A stretch of DNA of 64,000 nucleotides, taken from Cryptomeria japonica (Eukaryota; Streptophyta; Pinopsida; Cupressales; Cupressaceae). The notes beneath the pieces are model-generated. The model was not told where the DNA came from. It searched no databases and was given only the letters and a program-made list of their open reading frames with translations. The stretch covers positions 335,328,793 to 335,392,792 of the forward strand of contig NC_081408.1 of NCBI RefSeq assembly GCF_030272615.1, in the 5' to 3' direction. Of this stretch, positions 26,301 to 37,256 are shown piece by piece. The translations under genes were made by a program, and so were the position numbers. Positions within the stretch are counted from its first letter, which is position 1. The number at the start of each line of letters is the position of its first letter.

Positions 26301-27543
26301 TGTCATTACCAAATCTTACATAGCCTCCATCATAATCTTCTAATATAACAAACTTATGTTAATCACCTGTCATGTGATGTGAGCATCCACTATCTATGAT
26401 CCAAGAATCATTTTTACTTATGTGAGATAGTAGGGATTTTTATTCATACCTTTCTTCATCTGATCCATCTTTTATAGCCACATAAACAACTTCCTCTGTA
26501 TCAGTTTCATCTGATTTATCATCATTAGATTCCTCATAAGCTATTAGGCATGTCTTCTTATCTCTTCTTCTGAAATCTCGGTGTCCTCTATAATGATTAT
26601 CTTTATATCTATCATCTCGGTAATCTCTCTTTTCACTAGATTCTCTATCAAGATAGTTAGAAGCCATATGTCCAATCTTATCATAATTGAAATATTTCAA
26701 AGGTAGCTTTCCCTTATACTTACCTTTTCCTCTTAGTAACCTTCTGGCTAATAGTGCTTCAAACTCTTCTTGCTTCTTGATTTCCTCATACAACTTGTGT
26801 ACTTTTTCCATATTCTTGTGAAATCTCTCACTTGCTCCACTGTGATCTCCTTCAGTGTACTTACTCATTCTATCATTGTAATCATCAGATTCATTAAGAT
26901 GAAAAGAACTAAATGTAGATTCAACTTTATTTACCGATGACCCACTGTTATCAAAATTACTTAACTCAGAAGCATGTAGCTTACCAATAGTAGCATCTAA
27001 AGAAACTGGCATATTAGGTACATACCTCAATTCATTGATTACAGAGACTCAGATTACATAAGCTGGTAGAAGGGTTCTTAACAGCTTACTTGTTATATCC
27101 TTTTCTTCAATGGTTCCACCTCCTCCTTTGATTTGATTGACAATCTCTTTTAGTCTTGTACTATACTGGGTTATGTTCTCACCTTCATTCATCCTCATAG
27201 ATTCAAGTTGTCCTCTTAGACTATCCACTTTTGCTCTTTGAACATGTTCATCATTACCATACACAGATATGAGCTTATCCCACATTGCCTTTGCATCATT
27301 GCAGCCTTCTAGATCATCAAATTCTAAGTTGATCAATGCAGATGTTATTTCAATCATTGCTTGGATATGTTCTTGCTTTTCCTTTATCTCTTCCATTGTC
27401 AATGGATAGGTGCTTAGTGTAATGAATTCATTCTCTAGATAATATACAACATATTCTCCAACTCCAGATAAGTGCAGCTTCATCCTTTTCTACCATGTAG
27501 AGAAACTTGACTTGTTCAGCTTTAGTGCATCCCTTTTATACAT
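23360..27543 (-). pseudogene. Copia gag-pol polyprotein, decayed
   Basis: Gag starts near 27543 (MYKRDALKLNK). A UBN2-type gag follows, then a zinc-knuckle region near 26670-26710 in which the three Cys are Tyr (KYFNYDKIGH..SNY). Next come a retropepsin site (WIIDSGCSHHMTGD, near 26400), GAG-pre-integrase, the integrase core (DLVHTDLCGPM near 25830; DRGGEFTSDEF near 25630), RT (GTKWIFRNKL, YGLKQAPRAWYERL, FVDDII near 24300) and RNase H (IDWAG-type block read as DVDWAGNIDDKK, ending ADIFIKPLP). Several in-frame stops interrupt it. The longest open pieces are 23360-24121 (253 codons) and 26440-27030 (196 codons). The product cannot be made intact. Confidence 0.88.
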
Positions 27544-27594
27544 CTTTGGATCTTTGCCTCAAGTACCTTTAAACTTTTTCTTTTAGAGTCCAAA

Positions 27595-27606
27595 GCTCTG
27601 ATACCA
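27595..27606 (-). other. Primer binding site, tRNA-iMet (nested Copia)
   Basis: On the minus strand TGGTATCAGAGC lies two bases inside the 5' LTR. Confidence 0.9.
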
Positions 27607-27608
27607 AT

Positions 27609-29133
27609 TGATAGTTATGATACTTAAAGATAAGTACATATGCCAAGCTAACAAGATGAGAGGGTGGGGGGTGAATCATACAAACTTATTCATCCATAAA
27701 AACATCAGATTCAACCTCAGTAACCTATATATCAGTAATATAACCAAAACTGCTAAACATGCAAACTCAAAAGCATATAAACATCATAACACTCATAACA
27801 CCAGATTTAACATGGAAACCCAAATAGGGAAAAATCACTGTGGGATTTTGGACCCACTACGAAATATACTCTTCTAGAGTATGCTCGGTTAAAAGAAAAT
27901 CCTGTTAAAGATTACAAACACATTGCTAGATGTGACCCGATTAAGGCATTTCCCTCAGATCTGTTAGGACCTTCACTTTGTTAGAAGTGACCTTGTCAAA
28001 GGATTTCAAACACTCAATCAGAATGTCACCTTGCTAGAGGATTTACAAATAAGACTATTAAGTCCACTCGGTTAAGAGATTTTCTATCACTTTAAAAAAT
28101 AACAGTAATAAAAATCTATCTGTAACTTCACATCTAAAATGCTGAAGCAGATTCTTATTTTCTCAATACAATCTATTCATAAGACTCATCTTGTCCCTCT
28201 GCTAGGCTCTATACTCTATTTCTCAAATAGGTCTTCAAGCTTCTATGCTCGGTAATCACTATGTAGCATCCCTATGTATACACTTGCCCACATACATTGT
28301 TTATCAATAGTTCCTTATTTATAAACAATCTGCTAACCACTTAATCTCCTTGATCACATTTCCCATGATCAATCATAGCCATCAAATCTTCAAACTTGAC
28401 TATGTTCAATGTGTCCTTCGATTTGAAAAATGTTTTACCCCATCTTGGAATTGGCATACATTTCTTGGAACTTGTGCTAGGGTATTGTGGTTCAATCTGA
28501 GCTATAGATCTTCTTGCCAGTTTTCCTTTGCCATAGATTATTTCACAATCTTGATGCACGGCTTACAAATCATTTAATCAGTTCCAGCTCATTAGCTTCC
28601 TTCATTAAATAACACATTCAATCATTTAATGCATTTTGTTATTACTCGGTTGCAACTCGGTGAATACTAAACTTCACTTGGAAGGCATTCCGCCTTCATT
28701 AACTGATAGCGATAACCTTAGGGTTTGTTGACTAGGTTCCTTAGGGTTTACCGACTAGGTTCTTTGCTCGGTAACATAGTATAGTATTAACCTTGCAAAC
28801 AACAACATATGTAAGATATCAAAACAATCCAAAACATTATGATCTCATCATTGTCTAACTCTGTAATAGTTGCCCATTGAATAACTTATTTCTCCCCTTA
28901 TTCATCATATTCTTTCTATGTCTTTTACCGACTTCTTTATACTCATCAAAGCATACTTCTTAAGATATGGCAACATCATACTGAATCAATAAATCAATTT
29001 CTTGACATCAATGACAAAATAATAATATTAAGACAGTAAATATCCTTAATCAGTTATATCCATAATCATCAACAACCTTCTCAATATCCTTTGAAATGCC
29101 AACAATCTCCCTTTGTTTGTTATAATGCCAACA
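27609..29133 (-). repeat. 5' LTR of nested Copia, with a 29-bp outer extension
   Basis: 27609-29104 matches the 3' LTR. The last 29 bases (29105-29133) add a second TGTTGGCATT start followed by a purine run (CAAAGGGAGAT on the minus strand). Both the CATTG duplication and the restored PMD frame place the real boundary at 29133 rather than 29104. Confidence 0.75.
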
Positions 29134-29138
29134 CATTG
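29134..29138. repeat. Target-site duplication CATTG, right
   Basis: Matches 21444-21448 exactly. Confidence 0.82.
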
Positions 29139-30192
29139 GAGGGCAGGACCAGTTTTCAAATAGTGTCATACTTGGTCAGGGATGAGCGGCTAGGGGTAGG
29201 AGAGGATTTGAGGATGACAAGGGGATATAGGAGTTGGTGGGAGGGTAAATTTCTAATATGTCTTGCCATTCTTAGGGTTTTGGAGGAGGATGAGCTACAG
29301 TTGGCAGTAGGCCAGATAGTCGGCGGGGAGGATGACAGACCAAGTGAGAGAGTCATGGTTGGAGCAGGGCATGGTACTGGTAGACAATAGAGGAGGGTTA
29401 GGGTGGTATGGAGGAGGGATCCCAAGGTTGGAGAGGAGGAGGCAGGAGTAGTACTAGTAGGAGAGGCCGCAAAGGGAGGGATTGGTGGGGGAGAGGATGT
29501 TGTACCCTTAGATATTCCTGAGGCACAGGCGGAGGGCAAGACAAGAGTATCATAGGATGATCTTGATAGAGTACAAGGTGAGAGAGATGCGACCCAGAAG
29601 AGGCTTCACTCCCTTGAGGATGAGATACAAATAGAGAGAGCTGGGAGGGATAGCCTGAAGCAGAGATGGAGCAGTTGTGGTAGGAGATAGCAGATTTGCA
29701 AGAGAGCCTCCATACAACAAGGATAGAGGTAGATGCTCTGAGGGAGGAGAGGGAGGAGTTTGATCTGATACTAGAGGAGTTGCACATAGGGATGACTATT
29801 GAGGCCTTATAGGATGCTCTTCATTACCAAGATGACAAGTTAGAGGAGCTATGGGGCCAAGGACAAAGAGCAAAGGGAGATGTGACATGACTACGGGGGG
29901 AGAGGGATGTGGCCTGTCAGATGTTGGTTCCTATAGGGCTTGGATATATGTACTTTAACATGATGCAGTAGAGGGATAGGGTAGAGAGGGTAGTTTGAGA
30001 GGCAGGGTACTATAGGGGACTATACTACAGAGTAGTACCTTCGGCACAATGAGTAACCTCATACATTGAGAGTGTGTGATCCCATAGAACATAGAGTCAA
30101 TAGACCGGTGGATCAGTGGGTTTTAGGCCACCTAGAGGAGGGGGAGCAAGAGGATCAGGTGGAGGAGGTGCAAAGGAGGGGGCTTGAGAGAT
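29139..30192 (+). pseudogene. PMD ORF, C-terminal part with coiled coil
   Basis: Continues the frame of 20507-21448 across the Copia insertion, opening EGRTSFQIVSYLVRDERLG. It then gives an acidic/Gly-rich linker, and after a frame change (near 29660) a heptad-rich coiled coil with LDRVQGERDATQKRLHSLED, EIADLQESLHTTR and DDKLEELWGQ. It ends in a Pro/Gly-rich tail (GFRPPRGGGARG). Most stops are TAG at places where Gln fits the coiled coil. PMD followed by a coiled-coil tail suggests a former DNA-binding or self-associating protein. Small minus-strand frames here are shadows. Confidence 0.65.
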
Positions 30193-31983
30193 AGAAGGGG
30201 AGAGATAGTTCCATTTTCGCTTGTATATCATATTTTGACCATTGTATTATGACAAACATATCCATCTTTTTGAGCTTATATGCATATATATGATTTGCGG
30301 TGGCAGATGATGTGTGTATTTTATTATGATGGAATTTATTTATTTTTGTGATGTGATTCATGGATGATGATTATGGATATGTTGTGCTAACTTGTTTGTG
30401 GTGCAATGTGGATGCTTATGATATGCTACTGACATGTTTATGGATGTAGGATGAGTGATCATGTTTTTGATGTGTATATACATGCATATGAAGATGTATG
30501 ATGGATATGCAATGCAATAGTAGATGTAGATCTAAAGAATTTATGATGATTGATTAATTAGCGTAGGTGCAATCTATATGAGGAATGAATGTTATGTAAC
30601 TTATATAGCTATTGCGATGTAAATCATCAATGCTATGCAAATGATGTGATCTAAATGAATGATGGAATGTATGTGTAATGTAATGTAATCTAAATGAATT
30701 TATTAATGTCATCTACTTATGAGTGGATAATGTAACTTAAATGACATGTGTAATGAAATCTAAATGCAATCTATTTGGTAAATGTTTGTGAAAAATGAGA
30801 ATCTAAATGAGTAATGTAATGAAATGAATAGGTAATGCCACCTAGATGGATGAAATGAATGAATAATGCAAAGAGGGAATATGTCGGTAGTAATACAATG
30901 ATCTTAGATAGAAAATAGAATAATATGGAATAGTAGGGGGGAGGGATTGAGGACTCCATGAGCTTATTAGATTAGGACTTGATGGAATAATTGTGAGAGT
31001 TGTGCACAAAAATGTGGAGAGCCAACCTAGTTTGATATTGCCATAGGTAACCTGCACCACTGATTATAGGAATCATGATGCCATGAGAAACCCATGGTGT
31101 GGACTGACTCACAATCAAATGGGAATTCCTTACACATAGCTATGCAAGTGTTGAGGAACACTAATACAAAGTTGTGGGTACGTGCAAGAAAACCCTCAAA
31201 CACATCGATACCTCTTGTACACAAGAAGGTAAGTATTGATAATCACTAGTACCAGGTTGCCAGTTCATACAAGAGAGATCCAAAACACACCATGCTATGA
31301 AAATATTCCCCACTATGCATCTATATCAAGCATACCTAGATACGGAAAATCCAAGCAATCCTAGGGCCAAAGATGCAAGTCTAAATGAAAAAATCCAAGA
31401 AATCAAACAAGTCACTCATTCATGACTTATTGATACCTCTTGCCAAGAGTAGGACTAGGATGGAGGATTAAATTTCCAGGTGAGGGAAGGATTCATCCCT
31501 AGGGAAAAGCATAGAGTGGGTGGATTTTTGAATTAGGCAAGTGATCAAATGACCTTGAAGATTAACTTGTGGACTTAGGACTCTTCTCAAGACTTCATGA
31601 AGCTTACATAGAGGCACACAAGCTCAGTTTGATGAGACACTTTTTATTCATGATCTAGGGCAAGACTCATCATCATACATGTGATTTATTCCAAGTTGGG
31701 AGAGGGGGGATGTCACGATGGGCTAATTGGATAATGAGGGTGATGGAGTATCGACCTGATAAACAATGGATCTAGATTATTTATCTTGGTGCCTACATGG
31801 AGGTTTTTACCAAGGTACTTGCCCATAGCGCCACAAAGTGGTTTTCACTAATAGACGAATCATTTTTTATTTGTCACAAGGTACCTATTTAACAGGTTTT
31901 CACCAGAGTGACGATCTTTTTTTAGGATCTTTTTCTCATTTTTATGTATTTTTTCATGATTTTTTGATTTTTTGATTTTTATA
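30193..31983. other. Gypsy spacer between integrase and antisense ORF; ATG-rich low-complexity part
   Basis: 30340-30900 is a run of ATGATG, AATGTAAT and CTAAATGAAT words with no coding frame. 30900-31720 is ordinary non-coding DNA. 31720-31960 has T-rich runs just after the pol stop on the minus strand. No repeat termini were found. Confidence 0.5.
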
Positions 31984-33817
31984 TTATTTTGACAATTGAT
32001 GACTTTCTAGCAACAAGGTATAGAACCTTTTTAGGTGCATGATATTCATTGGATCATCCAAAGGATCTCCTTCAGGAGTAGCCAATTGATAGGCCCCTGA
32101 TCCATATTTTGCTGTGATTACATATGGTCCAAGCCAATTAGTCTCAAACTTGCCTTTCTTTTCTCTTTCTTGAAGGTTTTTCTGATTCTCCATGAGGACA
32201 AGATCACCAATTTTAAATTCCCAAGTTCTAACCTTCTTGTGGTAACTCATGCGTAGGCAATTCTGATATACCCAGAGATTGTTCAAGGCCTTGAGGTTCC
32301 TTTCATCCAACAATTCTAGCTCTTGTAGTCTGAGAATTCTATATTCTTCATCTGGTAGGATATTTTGCAGTGACACCATTAGAGAGGGGATCTCAATCTC
32401 AAGTGGAAGGATGACTTTAGAGTCAAATACAAGGGAATAGGGGGTGGCACCTATGGGTGTGTGGATGGAAGTGTGGTAGGCCCACAAAGAAGGGTGGAGT
32501 TTGAGGTGCCAATCATGACTAACTTCATTAATTGTCTTTTTGAGGATTTTGATTAGGGTTTTGTTAGAAGCCTCAGCTTGACCATTACCTTGTGGATAAT
32601 ATGGGGTGGAGAAGCGACGTTGGATGAATTTTTGGCAAAGTTCTTTAACATCCTAGTTTTGAATTGTCTGCCATTATCTATAATGATAAGTTTTGGGATC
32701 CCATATCGATAAATCAAGTAGTTCAAGATGAATTTGGATATCTACTTACTAGTGGTGAAAGTAAGAGGGTGGCCTCTACCCACTTGGTGAAATACTCAGT
32801 AGCGGTGATAATGAATTTATGGTCATTGGAGGATGTAGGGTGGATTTTCCCAATGAGATTGAGCCCCCACTATGAGAAGGGGTAGGATGTAATGAATGAC
32901 TACAATTCTTGTGATGGCACATGGATCTTGTCACCATGTTGCTAGAAAGGGATGCATCTCTTCACATAGTTATATGCATATACTTCCATTTAAGGCCAAT
33001 AATATCCTGTTCTCAAAATATTTTTAGCCAAGGTGAGCCCACTTGAGTGTGACCCACAAATGTCTTCGTGCACTTCACATAGTGCCCATTCAGCCTCTTG
33101 TTTATCTAAACACCTTAGGAAGGAACCATCGAAATGCCTTCTAAATAAGGTGTCTCCAAGGATAGTGTAACGAGCACATTGATGGATGAAGGTTTGTTGT
33201 TGGGTTTTGGTAAGGTGTGGAGGAATGGTGTTATCTTTTAGGAAAGCGAAGGTCTCTTGGTACCAAGGGGATTTAGACCAATGAGTACACACCATTTCAG
33301 ACTCTGGTAGATTATATTCCAGTATGAATAATTGCTCGACCAAGAACTCACACTTCTGACTATGTGTTGGCATGTAAAGGAGGGAGCCAATGGTGGCCAT
33401 TACATCTATAGCTCTATTGTTTGTTCGCAGGACTTGATCAAACTTGATTGTTGTGAAGTGTTTCATAAGATCTTCAACCATGCTATGATAGGGGAGAGAT
33501 TTGTCATCTTTTGTTTGATATTCATCATTGACTTGTTTTATGACAAGTTGGGAATCACCATAGACTTGTAATTCCCTTATCTTCCACTGGATAGCCAAGT
33601 GTAGTCCTATAATGAGTCCCTCATATTCTGTGATGTTGTTGGTACATGCAAAAGCTATCTTGTATGACTTTTGGATGCAATTTCCTTGAGGTTTGATCAA
33701 TATAATTCCTTCCCCTGATCTATTTTGGGTGCAAGAGCCATCAAAGTACAACTACCATGTGGAGGATGTGGTGACAGTCATTATGAATTCATCTGGCAGT
33801 TTTGTAAGGATAGGATG
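31984..33817 (-). pseudogene. Gypsy pol, 3' half: archaeal-type RNase H and integrase
   Basis: From 33817 the frame gives LTKLPDEFI, a stop, then LYFDGSCTQNRSGEG with TEYEG and YGDSQLVIKQV, the acidic residues of the extra archaeal-type RNase H of Tat elements. The usual ADALA block reads AIDVMA. The integrase N-terminal zinc region follows (EVHEDICGSH to GYYWP at 32990). The catalytic core (32990-32490) is broken by stops but still reads KIHVPSQEL, WGLNLIGKIHP and EYFTKWVEA. The C-terminal part (32487-31984) is open and reads HTPIGATPYSLVF, WLGPYVITAKYGSGAYQL. At least four stops are TAG at expected Gln. Confidence 0.85.
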
Positions 33818-33822
33818 GTCAC
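33818..33822. repeat. Target-site duplication GTCAC, left, of the second nested Copia
   Basis: GTCAC precedes TGTTGG. The partner at 37252-37256 is GTCAA, one mismatch. Removing the insert and one copy keeps the Gypsy pol frame open (APLALDHPILTKLPDE). Confidence 0.8.
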
Positions 33823-34049
33823 TGTTGGTATTTTGGTTATGTCGATATGGGTTTGTCATTGATGTCAACACCTATTAACACTTATCAACTCTGGCACTTT
33901 GGAGAATCGACAATGTTCACTGGCAGGCAAGTGACTTATGCACAGTCACTGATATATGGTACACCGATAGGATATAATGTTCACTGACACTTGGAATGAC
34001 ATGGAAAATACTTGGTTATGTCGCAGACATCATTTGGACACTTTGTCTT
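33823..34049 (+). repeat. Truncated 5' LTR
   Basis: Matches 36189 onward up to GGACACTTTGTCTT, after which the sequences part. That is the deletion junction. Confidence 0.85.
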
Positions 34050-35860
34050 TATAATTTAGAGGAACTTCAAGGTATATAGACTCTAAATCGGGAACAGAAA
34101 CACTGACAAATGAACCTACACTGAATCCACCAGTACAAAATGAAGATCTAGTTATATCGGTATCATCTAAAAATTCCACTATAACTGAGGAACAACAACA
34201 AATGAAGACACCTCGGTATGTAAGATTGAACCACTCTAAAAATAAGATAATTGGGAACAAGTATCAAGGAGTTATGACAATAGGAAGACTGGCAAATGAA
34301 GAGGTATGTCTTATTTATGAAATTGAACCATCATCAATTAATGAGGCATGTGAAGATAAACACTGGATTAAAGCTATGGAAGAAGAACTAGAACAAATTG
34401 AAAAGAATAACATATGGACATTAGTTTCCCGGCCTAAAGACAAAAATGTGATTGGAACAAAATGGGTATTCAGAAACAAACTTAATGAAGATGGTAAGGT
34501 AATCATAAATAAAGCAAGACTAGTGTGTAAGGGATATTCTTAGAAAGAAGGAATTGATTATAATGAAACCTTTGCACCAGTAGCTAGAATTGAGGCAGTC
34601 AGATTATTTTTGGCTTTTGCAGCACACAAGAGCTACAAAGTATATCAAATGAATATTAAATGTGCATTTTTGAATGGAGACCTTGAAGAAGAAGTTTACA
34701 TTGAGAAACCTGATGGATTTTCTTTAACAGATAACAAAGATATGGTTTGTAGTTTAAGGAAAGCTTTGTATGGGTTGAAGCAAGCTCCAAGAGATTGGTA
34801 TGCCAGATTGGATAAATAACTTTTGGAAATTGGATTTTCTAAAGGTAACATTGACAACAACTTATACTATAAAGTGACTAATGATGACATCTTGGTTATA
34901 TAAGTTTTTGTTGATGATATAATCTTTGGAGGCGAAGATAGATTATGTAAAGACTTCTCTATTGAAATGCAACAAGAATTTGAAATGTATATGATTGGAG
35001 AGATAAAATTCTTCTTAGGATTGCAGATTTCATAGACTGACAAGGGTATATTCTTGAGTCAATCTATGTACTTGACAGAGTTACTAAAGAAATTTGGGAT
35101 GGAGAACTCTAAATCGGTAAGCACACCTATGACTACAAATGACAAATTATCACTAAGGGATGAATCTACACTTGTTAATCCAACTAGGTACAAATCTATG
35201 ATAGGAGGTTTATTGTATTTGATACAAACACGACCTGATATTATGAATGCAGTATATATTGTTTCAAGATTTTAGAGTAATCCTAGAGAAAATCATGAAT
35301 CAGTAGTAAAAAGGATTTTTCGATACTTACAAGGCACTACAAATCTTGGTTTATGGTATCCTAGAGATGAAAAATTTGAATTATGTGCATACATAGATGC
35401 AAATTGGGTAGGAGATGTGGATGATAGAAAAAGCACCACCGGCAGAGCATTTTTTCTTGGAAGTGGATTAATTTCTTGGTTAAGTAAGAAACAAAGTTGC
35501 ACATTCTTATCAACAACAAAATCAGAATATGTTGTAGCAACAACTAAATGTACATAGGTATTATGGCTTAAGAAAATGTTGAAGGACATAAAGGTAAAAT
35601 GCAAGGAACCTATAACTATCTATTGTGATAAAACTACAACAATTGATATATCTAAGAATCCGGTACTACATTCCAAAACTAAACATGTTTCTATCAAACT
35701 GTATTTTCTGAAAGAGAATGTTGAAGCAAAAGAAGTAAAACTGGATTATGTGAATACTAAAGAGCAGATTGCAGATATTTTCACTAAACCTTTACCTAAA
35801 TAGACCTTTGAATATCTCAGAGATCAGCTTGGGTTCATACCCCCACCCGTAGAGACTTAG
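34050..35860 (+). pseudogene. Copia RT-RNase H remnant
   Basis: One frame runs through with seven stops (five TAG, two TAA). It carries YVRLNHSKNKIIGNK, EEVCLIYEIEPSS, GTKWVFRNKLNEDGK, ARLVCKGYS, YGLKQAPRDWYARL, the catalytic FVDDIIFGG block (about 34906), a LGLQIS block, STPMTTNDKLS, RNase H blocks (WVGDVDDRKSTTG, SKNPVLHSKTKH) and the end ADIFTKPLPK..TFEYLRDQLG. There is no gag, protease or integrase core. Confidence 0.88.
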
Positions 35861-36176
35861 ATAGTTGATGTTTGTCATCAACCGACAAAATTAATAGAGA
35901 AATCTTTATTCCGGCTTTGATGAGGAAAGCTACTTCTCAGGGGGAGTAGTCGGTATACAGAATTGGTTGGTATTTTGTATTTGAACTTGGTTTTGTATTA
36001 CTTTGGCATTTGATGTCAAAGGGGGAGAGATTGATATGGAAAAACACATGTTACTCTCAGGGGGAGAGACTGATTTCTAGTTATGATCTCTTTTTGGGAG
36101 ATTGTTGGTTTTTGGTATTTGGCATTTATGTTTTGGCACTTTGATGGTTTTTCCATCTTGTGTTGCCATCAATGCC

Positions 36177-36188
36177 AAAAGGGGAGAT
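36177..36188 (+). other. Polypurine tract of the 33.8 kb Copia
   Basis: AAAAGGGGAGAT abuts TGTTGGTATT. Three further purine tracts (CAGGGGGAGTAG near 35938, CAAAGGGGGAGAG near 36016, CAGGGGGAGAG near 36058) lie upstream of it. Confidence 0.85.
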
Positions 36189-37251
36189 TGTTGGTATTTT
36201 GGTTATGTTGATATGGTTTTTTTATTGATGTCAACACCTATTAACACTTATCAACTCTGGCACTTTGGACAATCGACAATGTTCACCGGCAGGCAAGTGA
36301 CTTATGCACAGTCACCAGTATCTGGTACATTGAAATGATATAATGTTCACCAACACTTGGAATGACATGGAAAACACTTGGTTATGTCACAGACATCGTT
36401 TGGACACTTTGTCTTGGAGATTTGTTCACTTGTATACTCATATTTACATATTTGTTGTTATCGACAAATAGGTGCAGAATAAGCACCGACAGGCTTATCT
36501 ATTCCAGATCAGCATGACACGCTTTGGAGATGATTTATTATTGTTGTAAATGCATTAAGATGACATGTTGTATCCATTATTGCATCGGTTAAATTGATTT
36601 ACTTATAATTATTTTATTGTAATATCTATTAGAGTCAACCTACTAAAATTGGTCTTAGGTTATGGTATATATGTAAGATCTTATTTGTAAGATCGATATG
36701 CGATTGGGAAAATGAATTATAAGGTATATGCGAGAATAAACAGAGCTATACACACAAACATCATCTAAAGGTGAAACAAGGTTTTTGTGAAGGCAATCAA
36801 AACTACACCAGTACTAAATCCAGCATATGAAGATGCTATTTTGAGTAGTACATCATTATTGGATTTAACCATCCAATTGTAGTCAGTGTGACTCCTACTT
36901 TTATTTGATCAGTGAGCTCTAGGCGCTTGGCCTTTCTGTGTGTGTAGACCCCATTTATATACACATACTATCTGTAGTAGTATCATCTAATTGTGGGTAA
37001 GGTTTCCCACCATGTTTTTTCCCCTTAGAGAGTTTCCATGTACAAATATTGGTGTTATGTGTTGTGGATGTTATTATCTTTCTGTTTCATGCATTAATCT
37101 TTACCGGTACTGTAATTAACTGATAAACTGTCTATCGACATGAAAGTTTGGTTTACTGGTATTAAGTATTAAGGTTGGTTAAATTGTTTTTGGTTTGAAT
37201 TTATTAGATAACTGATTCACCCCCCCTCTCAGTTATCTCTGGGACCTAATA
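36189..37251 (+). repeat. 3' LTR of the 33.8 kb Copia
   Basis: Begins TGTTGGTATTTTGG and includes a C-run near 37219-37226 typical of the LTR ends in this window. It ends just before GTCAA. Confidence 0.85.
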
Positions 37252-37256
37252 GTCAA
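37252..37256. repeat. Target-site duplication GTCAA, right
   Basis: One mismatch to GTCAC at 33818-33822. Confidence 0.7.

Larger units (their letters stand above)
21449..29133 (-). mobile_element. Ty1/Copia element nested in the PMD ORF
   Basis: A complete 7.7 kb element on the minus strand: 5' LTR on the right (29133-27609), iMet primer site, gag-pol, polypurine tract, 3' LTR (22964-21449). CATTG duplications flank it. LTR divergence is about 5 percent by eye, younger than the Gypsy host. The 5' LTR has 29 extra bases at its outer end that the 3' LTR lacks. Confidence 0.9.
33823..37251 (+). mobile_element. 5'-deleted Ty1/Copia element nested in Gypsy pol
   Basis: The left end keeps only the first 227 bp of the 5' LTR (33823-34049). 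It is joined directly to sequence just upstream of RT, so the rest of the LTR, primer site, gag, protease and nearly all integrase are missing. The right end has a polypurine tract and a full 1063-bp LTR (36189-37251) ending ATA where CA is expected. LTR overlap differs by about 8 percent. Confidence 0.87.

Noticed and set aside
29156-29787. Minus-strand ORFs of 127 and 129 codons rich in Ser and Pro
   Set aside because: They are shadows of the Gly/Glu-rich and coiled-coil part of the plus-strand PMD ORF.
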